Below, in pieces: positions 43,250-51,752 of a DNA stretch of 64,000 nucleotides (the stretch's first letter is position 1; every line of letters starts with the position of its first letter). Made by a program: the position numbers and the translations under genes. Below the pieces are notes generated by a model that had not been told where the DNA came from, did no database searches, and saw only the letters and a list, made by a program, of their open reading frames with translations. This stretch comes from Lachnospiraceae bacterium (GTDB taxonomy: Bacteria; Bacillota; Clostridia; Lachnospirales; Lachnospiraceae), in NCBI GenBank assembly GCA_024690205.1, contig JAILCX010000034.1:1-64000 (forward strand). Reading direction: 5' to 3'.

Positions 43250-44413
43250 ATGTATATCAGTTTTAACGCATCCGCAGTGATCGCAAACAATTCTTTAAAC
43301 AGGGCCGACAACAGGCTTCAGGACGCACTTGCCAGACTTTCTTCAGGTCTTAAGGTCGTTAACCCCAAGGATAATCCCTCGGGACTTGCAATGGGAAAGA
43401 GAATGAACGCCCAGATAAAAGGTCTTGATCAGGCAGGTCTTAATTCCAATGACGGAATATCAATAATAGAGATAGCAGACGGAACAATGTCAGAACTTTC
43501 GGAAATGCTCCAGAGAATGAATGAGCTTGCAGTAAAGGCTGCAACCGGGAGCATCACGGAAAGTGACCGTGAAATGATAGACAAGGAACTGCAGCAGCTT
43601 AAGACTGAAGTTACCAGGATATCAAAGGAGACAACCTTTAACGGACAGCCCATTCTTGACGGTTCATTTGACCTTCGCGGATACACGGATAACGTGGACA
43701 TCAAAGTTGCATATTATTCCGATGAAGTAAATTTTGGCAGCTACGAGATAACTTCACTTGATGTTGCATACAACGCTGACGGAACAATTAGCTCGGTTTC
43801 AAACTTAACCGTTAACTCGTCTCCCTCCGGAGATATCACACAGGCAATCCCTTCGGATGTGGAGGTGACTGCATATGACGGAAATACGATAACGATCGGA
43901 AACAAGACCGGTTTCGAGATAAAATTTGAAGCTTATACAACGACAAGCTTTACGAACCTTAAACTCGATCTTGAAGGATTCGGAGCGATGGATATGCAGA
44001 TCGGTGCAAACGAAGGTCAGCAGCTCGCGATAAGAATTCCCAAGATGTCCCTTGAAAATATGGGCATCACTAACATTAAGTTTACTGCAGATTATGATCC
44101 CGTAACGGGAGATGTCACAAAATCCGGACAGGATTATGCAAGTGAAGCACTTGAAAAGATCAAGAGAGCAATGACCTATGTATCAGGTGCAAGAGCAAAC
44201 CTGGGCGCATACCAGAACAGACTTGAGCATACGATCAGTTCACTTGATATAACAAACGAAAACATGACAGCGGCATATTCAAGAATAATGGATGTCGATA
44301 TGGCCGAAGAAATGACTGAGTATACTACTTTACAGGTTATAACACAGGCGAGCACATCAATGCTTGCTCAGGCAAATGAAAGACCTTCACAGGTACTGCA
44401 GTTATTACAGTAA
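43250..44413 (+). CDS. Flagellin
   Basis: A 387-residue flagellin with conserved D0/D1 ends: N-terminal 'LQDALARLSSGLKVVNPKDN' and 'GMSELSEMLQRMNELAVKAA'-type helices (here TMSELSEMLQRMNELAVKA), C-terminal 'RANLGAYQNRLEHTISSLD' and 'TSMLAQANERPSQVLQLLQ'. The middle 150-300 region is a short variable beta domain exposed on the filament. The start MYISFNASAVIANNSL differs from the usual MxxxHNxxAxNA. The gene is 4 bp after the large upstream protein and 26 bp before FliS. It may be a minor or alternative filament protein. Its surface could be a target of the nonulosonate genes near the window end. Confidence 0.9.
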   Translation: MYISFNASAVIANNSLNRADNRLQDALARLSSGLKVVNPKDNPSGLAMGKRMNAQIKGLDQAGLNSNDGISIIEIADGTMSELSEMLQRMNELAVKAATGSITESDREMIDKELQQLKTEVTRISKETTFNGQPILDGSFDLRGYTDNVDIKVAYYSDEVNFGSYEITSLDVAYNADGTISSVSNLTVNSSPSGDITQAIPSDVEVTAYDGNTITIGNKTGFEIKFEAYTTTSFTNLKLDLEGFGAMDMQIGANEGQQLAIRIPKMSLENMGITNIKFTADYDPVTGDVTKSGQDYASEALEKIKRAMTYVSGARANLGAYQNRLEHTISSLDITNENMTAAYSRIMDVDMAEEMTEYTTLQVITQASTSMLAQANERPSQVLQLLQ

Positions 44414-44439
44414 GACACTAAACGGCTGACGAGGTAAAT

Positions 44440-44913
44440 ATGTTAAAAGAGAAAAAGCAGGAATACACGTTAAGGATATCCCAGGCTAACAAGTCTGAAC
44501 TGGTCGTTATAATCTACGAGATACTTCTCGATTATCTGAAGGAATGCAGGGAAAACATACAGAAAAATGATATTGATGCGTTTCATGAAAGCATTAGAAA
44601 AGCAACGGGATGTATCAGAGAGCTCAGCAGTTCGATCAACTACAGATCGAATGTTTCGGGAAATCTATTAAGTCTCAATATCTTTTGTATAAAGGAACTT
44701 GCAAAAGCGGATATCCATTACTCCGAAGAAGAGATAATGAATGTTGAGCTTATCATGAGAAAGCTGTATGAAGCCACTAAAAAAGCCGGTGAAAAAGATG
44801 ATTCTCCGGCGGTAATGAACAATTCCCAGTTTGTATATGCAGGTCTTACTTATGGCAAGGAATCGCTGATAGTGAACCTTAACGAAACATCAAACAGAGG
44901 TTTTACGGTATAA
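44440..44913 (+). CDS. fliS: FliS-like flagellin export chaperone
   Basis: A 157-residue protein with ribosome site GAGGT. It has the FliS four-helix pattern: 'RISQANKSELVVIIYEILLD' near the N-terminus (equivalent to the 'xSPExLxxxLYDG' region) and long following helices, plus a C-terminal tail 'MNNSQFVYAGLTYGKESL'. FliS binds the flagellin C-terminus and prevents early polymerisation. Position directly after flagellin supports the call, though the sequence is divergent. A very long hairpin with a T run follows. Confidence 0.72.
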   Translation: MLKEKKQEYTLRISQANKSELVVIIYEILLDYLKECRENIQKNDIDAFHESIRKATGCIRELSSSINYRSNVSGNLLSLNIFCIKELAKADIHYSEEEIMNVELIMRKLYEATKKAGEKDDSPAVMNNSQFVYAGLTYGKESLIVNLNETSNRGFTV

Positions 44914-44945
44914 GTTGTTTACAAAGATTATACCTATTATATAGG

Positions 44946-45035
44946 AAACGAAAGAACGGAATTCTTTTGACACGTTGAAAGCCTTAAAAACAGAAGGTTT
45001 CACGGCAAAAGATGATCCGTTCTTTTGTTTTTTAT
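44946..45035 (+). terminator. Long stem-loop with T tract after fliS
   Basis: A 15-bp outer stem (44946-44960 with 45016-45030, one G-U) continues through an inner helix (44964-44969 with 45006-45011) and a bulged upper stem (44973-44985 with 44994-45004) to an eight-base loop at 44986-44993. TTTTGTTTTTTAT (45023-45035) follows and overlaps the base. It would end the flagellin-fliS transcript. At about 85 nt it is unusually long for a simple terminator. Confidence 0.7.
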
Positions 45036-45049
45036 GTGCACAATGCACA
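45035..45049. promoter_or_regulatory. Short inverted repeat upstream of the Tad promoter
   Basis: TGTGCA (45035-45040) and TGCACA (45044-45049) are separated by CAA. The site is about 25 bp upstream of the putative -35 box of the Tad operon, a typical place for an activator or repressor. No binding protein can be named. Confidence 0.4.
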
Positions 45050-45074
45050 AAAATAATTTTATGCAATTTGCCGA

Positions 45075-45104
45075 TTTACAACTCAAAGTACGTCGGTTTA
45101 TACT
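45075..45104 (+). promoter_or_regulatory. Putative promoter of the Tad pilus operon
   Basis: TTTACA (45075-45080) and TATACT (45099-45104) are each five of six to consensus, with an 18-bp spacer. The expected start near 45111 gives an untranslated leader of about 88 nt. Confidence 0.5.
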
Positions 45105-45123
45105 CTCCATATCATAACTGATT

Positions 45124-45159
45124 GGTACGATCGTACCGGTTAAAGGGAAGCTTCTTCCC
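45124..45159 (+). promoter_or_regulatory. Palindrome and hairpin in the Tad operon leader
   Basis: GGTACGATCGTACC (45124-45137) is a perfect 14-bp palindrome, suited to a homodimeric DNA-binding protein. GGGAAG-CTT-CTTCCC (45145-45159) is a perfect six-bp hairpin 28 bp before the ribosome site; a T-rich run follows at about 45170-45176, too far for a good terminator. Either could control Tad expression. Confidence 0.5.
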
Positions 45160-45198
45160 GCGATTTCCATTTTTTTACTTTGACAGAAAGGAGATAGG

Positions 45199-46218
45199 TT
45201 GGACAATAGGATCCTTGCTATTTTGGACGGCGAGGAAAGATATGCCAGAGGGCTTATGGAATTCTTGTCGAAGAAAGAATCTCTGCCCTTTAGGATTCAT
45301 ATCTTCACGGACGCCGAGAGATTTTTTGCTTACAAAGGAAATGAGGAAATAGAATGCCTGCTGGTTTCAGAAAGAACATACATAAGAAAACTTAATGAAC
45401 TTAGCATTCCGAATATCATAATCCTTTCGGAGAGCGGAAAGATCATAGACAATACGCTTCTTCATATCGACAAATACCAATCGGGTGAAAACATCTACCG
45501 ACAGATACTGGAGTATTACGCATCGACGGTGGGAAGCGATCTTTTACCGATCATAAGGCATGGAGAAAGATTAAAAGTCATAGGAATATACACGCCGGTA
45601 GGAAGATGTCTTCAGACAACATTTGCCTGTACTTTGGGACAGATCCTTGCAAAACGTTCAAAGACTCTTTACCTGAATTTTGAAAGGTACTCAGGGCTTT
45701 CCACCTTGCTAAGAAGAGAGTTTGAAAGTGATATCTCTGACCTGATGTACTATTTTGAATGTTCCAAGGAAATGCTTTCAATAAGGCTTGAGGGTATCGT
45801 TGAAAAAATAGGGGATCTTGATTTTATCCCGCCATGTGCGATCTATCAAAATCTGGCGGGGATAAAAGGAAAACAGTGGGTTGAGCTATTCCGTCATATT
45901 GAGCAGACAACGGGATATGAGTATCTGATACTCGACCTCACGGATGGAATGCTGGATCTTTGGGATGTTCTTCGATACAGCGATATAATTTACACTATTT
46001 CCAAACAGGATAATATGGCCAGAGCAAAAGTATATCAATACGAGAAAGCATTAAGGGCCATGGCCTACGAAGACGTTCTGGACAAAACAAAAAAGCTCTC
46101 TTTTCCGGTTTTTCATCATATCAGTCAGAAATTCGATGACCTTTCTGCCGGAGAGCTGTTCTCATTTGTAAGATCACAAATAGTACCCGAAATATACAAC
46201 CTAAACAGATTAAAGTGA
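45199..46218 (+). CDS. TadZ/CpaE-like pilus localisation protein with degenerate P-loop
   Basis: A 339-residue protein translated from TTG after AAAGGAGAT (45187-45195). The N-terminal 120 residues resemble a receiver-like domain; the rest is a MinD/ParA-type ATPase fold ('VIGIYTPVGRCLQTTFACTL' near 129, 'KTLYLNFERYSGLSTLL', 'YEYLILDLTDGMLDLWDVL'). The deviant Walker A should read KGGxGKTT; here both lysines are lost. TadZ proteins place the Tad secretion apparatus and some are known to be divergent. It is the first gene of a ten-gene pilus operon and overlaps tadA by one base. Confidence 0.75.
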   Translation: MDNRILAILDGEERYARGLMEFLSKKESLPFRIHIFTDAERFFAYKGNEEIECLLVSERTYIRKLNELSIPNIIILSESGKIIDNTLLHIDKYQSGENIYRQILEYYASTVGSDLLPIIRHGERLKVIGIYTPVGRCLQTTFACTLGQILAKRSKTLYLNFERYSGLSTLLRREFESDISDLMYYFECSKEMLSIRLEGIVEKIGDLDFIPPCAIYQNLAGIKGKQWVELFRHIEQTTGYEYLILDLTDGMLDLWDVLRYSDIIYTISKQDNMARAKVYQYEKALRAMAYEDVLDKTKKLSFPVFHHISQKFDDLSAGELFSFVRSQIVPEIYNLNRLK

Positions 46219-47408
46219 TGAATACCCATACCGATCTGCGTAACAGGATCATGGAAGGACTGGATCTTTCTTTAAACCTTGGAGAAAAGGAGATCCTTGA
46301 GGCGATAGACAAAAGGATACTGTCACTGAGCAAGGCTGAGGGAATTGATGTAGTAAGCCGGGAACGGTTAAGGAGAGAGATATTTCAAAACATCAGACAA
46401 CTAGGTGTATTGCAGGAACTCGTTGAGGACCCCGAGGTCACAGAAATAATGGTAAACGGTCCCGAAGGGATCTTTATAGAAAAGAAAGGAAGATTAAGCA
46501 GAGTCGATGCATCTTTTGAATCAAAGGAAAAGCTTAAACAGATAATCTGGCAGATCACGGCAAAGTGCAACAGAGTCGTTAATGAATCTTCACCCATCGT
46601 GGATGCAAGGCTCGAAGACGGATCAAGAGTAAATGTGGTCCTTGATCCAATTGCGTTAAACGGACCGATCCTTACGATAAGAAGATTTCCTCAAAAGCCG
46701 ATAACGATGGATGACCTTAAAAGAATGGGATGCATATCAAAAGAGTGTGCTGATTTTCTTAATGAAGTCGTCAGGGTCGGATTTAACATCCTCGTGAGTG
46801 GAGGGACAGGATCCGGAAAAACCACGCTTCTTAACGTGCTGGCAAACTTCATTCCGAAGGACCAAAGGGTGATAACCATAGAAGACAGTGCGGAACTCCA
46901 GATAAGAGGAATAGAAAATCTTGTGAGTATGGAGACCAGAAATGCGAATGTGGAAGGCTGTAGGGAGATCACGATAAGGGATCTTATAAAGACAAGCCTT
47001 AGAATGCGACCCGACAGGATCGTAGTCGGAGAAGTCAGATCCAAGGAAGCAATAGATATGCTGCAGGCAATAAATGTAGGACATTCAGCCATGACAACCG
47101 TTCATGCAAATTCGGTGAGAGACGTAGTATCAAGGCTGGAAACGATGGTCCTAATGGGGATGGAAATGCCTGTTCATGCCATAAGGGGGCAGATATCCTC
47201 GGGTTTTGATCTCTTTATACATCTTGGGAGATGGAATGACGGATCAAGAAGGGTTCTTGAGATAGCAGAGCCGGTAGGGATCAAAGAAGGAAATATCATT
47301 TTGAACACGGTGTTTAAGTTTGTGACTTCTAAAGAAAACCCGGATCTTAAGGAACCGGGTGAGACAGTGAGGGTAGGAGAACTTGTCAGTCTTGAAAAGT
47401 TCAGATAA
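46218..47408 (+). CDS. tadA: Tad pilus assembly ATPase TadA/CpaF
   Basis: A 396-residue secretion ATPase of the CpaF family. ATG 46218 overlaps the previous stop (GTGATG). The N-terminal domain has 'VTEIMVNGPEGIFIEKKGR'; the motor has Walker A 'SGGTGSGKTTLLN', Asp box 'ITIEDSAELQI', 'RMRPDRIVVGEVRSKEA' (Walker B) and His box 'GHSAMTTVHANS'. It powers assembly of the type IVb pilus at the inner face of the membrane. Confidence 0.95.
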   Translation: MNTHTDLRNRIMEGLDLSLNLGEKEILEAIDKRILSLSKAEGIDVVSRERLRREIFQNIRQLGVLQELVEDPEVTEIMVNGPEGIFIEKKGRLSRVDASFESKEKLKQIIWQITAKCNRVVNESSPIVDARLEDGSRVNVVLDPIALNGPILTIRRFPQKPITMDDLKRMGCISKECADFLNEVVRVGFNILVSGGTGSGKTTLLNVLANFIPKDQRVITIEDSAELQIRGIENLVSMETRNANVEGCREITIRDLIKTSLRMRPDRIVVGEVRSKEAIDMLQAINVGHSAMTTVHANSVRDVVSRLETMVLMGMEMPVHAIRGQISSGFDLFIHLGRWNDGSRRVLEIAEPVGIKEGNIILNTVFKFVTSKENPDLKEPGETVRVGELVSLEKFR

Positions 47409-48138
47409 CAGGTACTTAAAAAAAGGGATAAAAGAAAAATGTTTGATCATTGCAGAAGCCGTTGCTGTGATACCGGTTTTTGACTATTTCTTTTACCGTT
47501 CACTGACGGCAACCGTTTTTCTCATTCCGATCGGAGTTTTGTTTTATGCATTGCTTTCCAGGCAGCTTAATGAAAAAAAGGCCGCCGAGTTCAGAAGCCA
47601 GTTTAAGGAATTACTGATGCTTTCTTCGACGATGATGAGAGCCGGTTATTCCGTTGAAAATGCGATATTGAAAAGCTATGGGGATTTAAGATACATGTTC
47701 GGTAAGGACTCACCGGTCTGCAGACTGATAGCGGATATAGCAAAAGCCCAGAAAAACAGGAGTCAAATAGGAGATGTATTTATCAGTGCAGGTATGCGGA
47801 CCGGGATAGAAGAGATAGAAGAATTCGGAAGGGTCTATTCCGTGGTATATGAAAAAAGCGGAAACATGTCATCGATCATGGATAAAGCGGCCGGAAGCAT
47901 AATCGAAAAGATGGAAGTGGAAAGTGAAATCTATACCGCGATATCCAAAAGCCGCTTTGAGATGAAGATCATGAATCTGATGCCCTTTTTCATTATGGGA
48001 TACATGAGTCTCACCGGACGGGGATATTTTGACGGAATGTATCACAATGCTGCAGGAGCAATTGTAATGACGATATGTATGGCCGTTTACATTCTGTCCT
48101 ATCTGTGGGGAGAAAGGATCGTAAGAATAGATGTCTGA
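47383..48138 (+). CDS. TadB-like inner membrane protein
   Basis: A 251-residue protein with two N-terminal membrane helices (about 17-55), a cytoplasmic T2SSF-type domain ('EFRSQFKELLMLSSTMMRAG' near 66), and two C-terminal helices. The start is a TTG at 47383 or 47392, both inside the tadA end, with AGGAG at 47375-47379; the exact start is uncertain. TadB and TadC form the membrane platform on which the ATPase acts. It overlaps the tadC-like gene by eight bases. Confidence 0.85.
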   Translation: MSVLKSSDNRYLKKGIKEKCLIIAEAVAVIPVFDYFFYRSLTATVFLIPIGVLFYALLSRQLNEKKAAEFRSQFKELLMLSSTMMRAGYSVENAILKSYGDLRYMFGKDSPVCRLIADIAKAQKNRSQIGDVFISAGMRTGIEEIEEFGRVYSVVYEKSGNMSSIMDKAAGSIIEKMEVESEIYTAISKSRFEMKIMNLMPFFIMGYMSLTGRGYFDGMYHNAAGAIVMTICMAVYILSYLWGERIVRIDV

Positions 48139-49351
48139 AAAGAAAAAGACAGGTAAGAAGCATAAATATATGATCATCGTTTTTTCTATTGGAATTCTTT
48201 TTACGGCAGCAGTTTTTTATTCGGGATCGCAAAGGACAAATATCATAGAAGATCACATGATTGTCAGAAACGAGTTGGGTAAGGGTGGGTACGATCTGAG
48301 TTTGGGGACAGACACGGGCGATGTGAAGGCAAATTATGAGATCCATATAGATGAAAGAGTTCCCGTTGAAGAAGAACTGCTCATCATGGCCGGAGAGGCA
48401 GATAAAGAACTCGACACGATCATCCTCTCGGAAAATCCTTCTATGGAAGAAGTGACAAACGATCTGTTTTTTCCGTTAAAGCTCGATGGATATCCTTTTT
48501 CGATAAGGTGGACCAGCTCCGATGAGGATGTGATCTCAAATATGGGAAAGATTATGTGTCAGGAAGGGTATAAGGACGAGCATGAAGTACAGATAGAAAC
48601 AGTACTGGTATATGGGCAGTTCAGACAAAAAAGAACAAGAAATATAAAGGTGATACCACGAAGATACAGTGTGGAGGACGAGACAAGAATAGAGCTTGGA
48701 AAGAGTATAAATGATGCTTTGGAAGAAAGCATTCACGAGAAGATGATCGTACTCCCTGAAACCATCAACAACCATAAAGTCATTTATTCCGAATCGGAAA
48801 AAAATAATGCACCTTTCATGCTGGTAGCGACGTTTGTCCTTACTGCCGCGATCGGGTATGCCGTCTCTTATGATGAAAGCATAAAACACAAAAAATATAT
48901 CGAGGGACTGAAGAATCTTTATCCGGGATTTGTGGAAAAAATGAAGCTTTATATGGTCTCGGGTCTTACAGCAAGGAATGCAATATATGCGATCAGGGAT
49001 TCATACAAAGAAAGCGGAGAAAAATATGCAGCACTTACAAAAGAGTTAAATGTTGCATGCAACAAGTATCAAAACGGCGTGTCTGAAGAAAAGATATTTC
49101 TTGATCTTGGCTCCTCCTGCGGAGAGGTATACAGAAGGTTTTGTTTTCTGCTTACAGTCAACCTTAAACAGGGAAACGACAAGATCATAACGCTTTTGGA
49201 TGATGAAGTGGCTAAAGCTTTTGAATCAAGAAAAGAAAGAGCCCGAAAAAAGGGAGAAGAGGCATCTGTTAAACTGCTTTTTCCGATGCTGCTGATGCTC
49301 GTAATGACTATGGTCATAATCATTATTCCCGCATATATGAACTTTACTTAG
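48131..49351 (+). CDS. TadC-like membrane protein with an inserted Ig-like ectodomain
   Basis: A 406-residue protein. After a first membrane helix (about 13-30) comes an extracytoplasmic region of about 200 residues that contains 'YPFSIRWTSSDEDVISNMGK', the pattern of atrophied bacterial Ig-like domains (usual form 'ITWSSSDPSVISNDG'). A second helix near 235 leads to the TadC/T2SSF-type cytoplasmic domain ('YPGFVEKMKLYMVSGLTARN') and a final helix pair at 375-405. The C-terminal half is an ordinary platform protein; the ectodomain is not. It follows tadB with an eight-base overlap. Confidence 0.8.
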   Translation: MSEKKKTGKKHKYMIIVFSIGILFTAAVFYSGSQRTNIIEDHMIVRNELGKGGYDLSLGTDTGDVKANYEIHIDERVPVEEELLIMAGEADKELDTIILSENPSMEEVTNDLFFPLKLDGYPFSIRWTSSDEDVISNMGKIMCQEGYKDEHEVQIETVLVYGQFRQKRTRNIKVIPRRYSVEDETRIELGKSINDALEESIHEKMIVLPETINNHKVIYSESEKNNAPFMLVATFVLTAAIGYAVSYDESIKHKKYIEGLKNLYPGFVEKMKLYMVSGLTARNAIYAIRDSYKESGEKYAALTKELNVACNKYQNGVSEEKIFLDLGSSCGEVYRRFCFLLTVNLKQGNDKIITLLDDEVAKAFESRKERARKKGEEASVKLLFPMLLMLVMTMVIIIIPAYMNFT

Positions 49352-49364
49352 GAAAGGAGAAATC

Positions 49365-49532
49365 ATGAAAAGAAGACCGGAGTTTAACAATAAAGGAATG
49401 GGAACGGTAGAGATCATATTGATCATAGTGGTTCTTATAGGACTTGTGCTGATCTTTAAGACGCAGATAACGGGACTTGTCCAGACGGTTTTTGACAAGA
49501 TAGCCGTAGACAGCGGAAGTATTCTTGCTTAG
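49365..49532 (+). CDS. Flp1-type type IVb pilin
   Basis: A 55-residue prepilin. It starts at ATG 49365 after GGAAAGGAGA and ends at TAG 49530-49532. A basic leader (KRRPEFNNKG) is followed by the processing site G/MGTVE, with Glu at position 5 of the mature form, and a hydrophobic stretch 'IILIIVVLIGLVLIFKTQI'. This is the Flp1 pattern of Firmicutes Tad systems. It is the main pilin candidate of the operon and a substrate of the A24 peptidase at 51721. Confidence 0.85.
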   Translation: MKRRPEFNNKGMGTVEIILIIVVLIGLVLIFKTQITGLVQTVFDKIAVDSGSILA

Positions 49533-49534
49533 AC

Positions 49535-50950
49535 ATGGATAAAAACAGGTTAAAAGGATCCATAACGGTATTTATCAGCCTTACCTTGTCGTTTCTTATG
49601 ATGATGGTGATCTGCTTTACGATGCTTGCTGTAGGTAACGCCGAGAAAATGAGATTTGAGATTGCATCGGATGTTTCTTTCAATTCGGTTTTGGGAGAGT
49701 TTTCAAGATATCTTTATGACAGATTTGATCTTCTTTACATAGATGCTTCATATCTTTCATCGTCGCCCGGGATCGGAAATGTTGAACACCGTCTGATGAG
49801 ATATATGAAGGCCAATACGGAGGAGATCCTTGATAAGTCTCATTCGCCATGGGGAAAGATCAACATGGAATCCTGCAGGATCGAAAGCTACGAAGCGGCC
49901 ACCGCATGTGATGGATTGAATCTTGCAAATCAGGCAATAATTTACGTACGGGACAGCCCCCATACGGGAGAAATAAAAGAGGAAGTGGAGGAAGCAGCAA
50001 CTTGGGCCCCTGAGGCCGGAGCACTGGAGCTTAGTGACCCCATGCGGGTATTCGGTTCCTATATGGAAGCACTGCTTGGCAAGGAACTTCCAATGAAGAA
50101 AAACGAAAAAGGGATCATGGTCCCGGTTCCTCTTAGCAATCCTGCCGACTGTGTATATGCGCTTGCAGGGAGCGATGTTCTGTATCTGGCTGGTGAAGGC
50201 GGCAAAACCACAGGTGTTTTATCCATAGATCTTTCGGATCTTATTTCCCACCGCGGTGCGGAGAATACATCAGGAACAAAACCGGATTACGGATATTCGG
50301 AAGAAGAATACATAACGTATCTTGCCGATAAATTCGGATGTCACCTTAATGAACGGGATGAAGGTGTTTTGAAATACGGACTTGAATATATAGCCATAGG
50401 AGAGGATTCGGATTTTGAAAACTACCGGAAAACGGTTGAAAAGATATTTAAGTGGAGATTTGCTGACAACCTGGAGCTTGCTTTTAACGACGGAGGATTA
50501 AGAGGAGCAGCTGAATCCGTGGCATTGGAACTTGAAGTATGTTCTCTTGATCCGTCATTTATAGATCCGGTTGCGGACACCATAGTCGCGGCATGCGCTT
50601 TTCTTGAAACCGTGAGTGACGTAAGTGCCATTTTAAGCGGAGGGAGAGTTCCGCTGCGAAAATCATCACACGGGATGAGTGTTGAAAGCATCCTGTCAGG
50701 CGGAATATACAAAAACGGGTCCGATGAAGGTTTGTGCTACAGACAGTATGTGGAGATCATGATCATCAACCTTTCTTTGGAAGAAAAGATCATGAGGGCC
50801 ATGGATCTTATGGAATCGGAAACAAGAGCTGCGACCGGAAACGGAAATTTCAGGATGGATTGGTGCATAGAAGAAATAAAAGCCAATATTACAGGTCATG
50901 GCAGCGGAACGGAGGAATATGTAACTGAAAGAAAATACGGATACTTTTAA
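49535..50950 (+). CDS. DUF5702-like Tad-associated large pseudopilin
   Basis: A 471-residue protein starting two bases after the pilin stop. The N-terminus 'LKGSITVFISLTLSFLMMMV' has a short basic leader, a possible processing site and a membrane helix, followed by a large external region. This layout is typical of DUF5702 proteins that stand in for TadG in Firmicutes Tad loci. The ectodomain has helical regions ('YMKANTEEILDKSHSPWGK') and no motif I can name. It may form the pilus tip or anchor. Confidence 0.75.
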   Translation: MDKNRLKGSITVFISLTLSFLMMMVICFTMLAVGNAEKMRFEIASDVSFNSVLGEFSRYLYDRFDLLYIDASYLSSSPGIGNVEHRLMRYMKANTEEILDKSHSPWGKINMESCRIESYEAATACDGLNLANQAIIYVRDSPHTGEIKEEVEEAATWAPEAGALELSDPMRVFGSYMEALLGKELPMKKNEKGIMVPVPLSNPADCVYALAGSDVLYLAGEGGKTTGVLSIDLSDLISHRGAENTSGTKPDYGYSEEEYITYLADKFGCHLNERDEGVLKYGLEYIAIGEDSDFENYRKTVEKIFKWRFADNLELAFNDGGLRGAAESVALELEVCSLDPSFIDPVADTIVAACAFLETVSDVSAILSGGRVPLRKSSHGMSVESILSGGIYKNGSDEGLCYRQYVEIMIINLSLEEKIMRAMDLMESETRAATGNGNFRMDWCIEEIKANITGHGSGTEEYVTERKYGYF

Positions 50951-51020
50951 ACAATCGGGAATGTACGGACGTGCCCTCTTTTCATCAGTATGGTTTGCCT
51001 TCAGGTGCAAAAAAGGAAAA

Positions 51021-51752
51021 ATGGAATCGATGTATATAAACAGAAAAACTGCTAAAAGTCTTAATACAGAGTCCTGTATTAAAAACGTTCGTTTGCTAGT
51101 AAAAGAGGGCACTTCCGTTCATTCCGGATTTAAAGCATCCATGAGTGTAGAAGGAAGTCTGGTATTTCCACTGTTCCTGTTCTTTATGATAACGATAATG
51201 TCGTCGCTTATCATGGTTAAGGAGCAATCCGTAAAATATTCGGAACTCCATGGGAAGGTTTTGTCGGAATACGAATCGACTGCCGGTAACTCCCCGGGAA
51301 ATGAGATCAGAGAAGATATAACTTATGAACAGCATCCCGTAACGGATTTTTTCCCATTCATATCCGTGACAGTAAACGACGGGATATATATGCACCCTTT
51401 CACGGGTTACACGGGAGACGGAACAGGGACTTTCGATCAACAGGAAGAAGAATGGGTTTATGTTACAAAAACGGGTATTAAGTATCACAGGTCCCCGGAC
51501 TGTTCTTACATAAACATAAGACCGAGTGCAGTGGATTCGGGATATGCGCTTAGCAGCAAAAACACATATGGGCGCAAATACAGAGCCTGTGATGTGTGTC
51601 ATCCGGGAAAAACAGGAATGCTGTTCGTAACAAGTGACGGTGAATGCTATCATTGCAGATCGGATTGTCCGGGACTTAAGAGAACCGTCTTTATGAAAAC
51701 GCTCAGGGAGGCGGAAGCAGATGGTTATACACCTTGTTCTAAATGCGGCTAG
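51021..51752 (+). CDS. TadE-like pseudopilin with tandem YH..C/CxxC metal-binding-like domains
   Basis: About 243 residues from ATG 51021 (AAAGGA upstream); ATG 50961 is an alternative. A long basic N-terminus leads to 'ASMSVEGSLVFPLFLFFM', the TadE-type processing and membrane segment. The C-terminal half has two related units: 'VYVTKTGIKYHRSPDCSYI' ending 'YRACDVCHPG', and 'LFVTSDGECYHCRSDCPGL' ending 'GYTPCSKCG'. Each has a Tyr-His-x-x-x-x-Cys and a later CxxC, the pattern seen at the C-terminus of some secreted nucleases and metallo-lactamase proteins in Firmicutes. Zinc binding is likely. It overlaps the peptidase gene by 32 bases. Confidence 0.75.
   Translation: MESMYINRKTAKSLNTESCIKNVRLLVKEGTSVHSGFKASMSVEGSLVFPLFLFFMITIMSSLIMVKEQSVKYSELHGKVLSEYESTAGNSPGNEIREDITYEQHPVTDFFPFISVTVNDGIYMHPFTGYTGDGTGTFDQQEEEWVYVTKTGIKYHRSPDCSYINIRPSAVDSGYALSSKNTYGRKYRACDVCHPGKTGMLFVTSDGECYHCRSDCPGLKRTVFMKTLREAEADGYTPCSKCG

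Noticed and set aside
45000-45200. Cyclic-di-GMP riboswitch upstream of the Tad operon
   Set aside because: The position fits, but I could not find the conserved GEMM core or tetraloop-receptor pattern, only simple inverted repeats.
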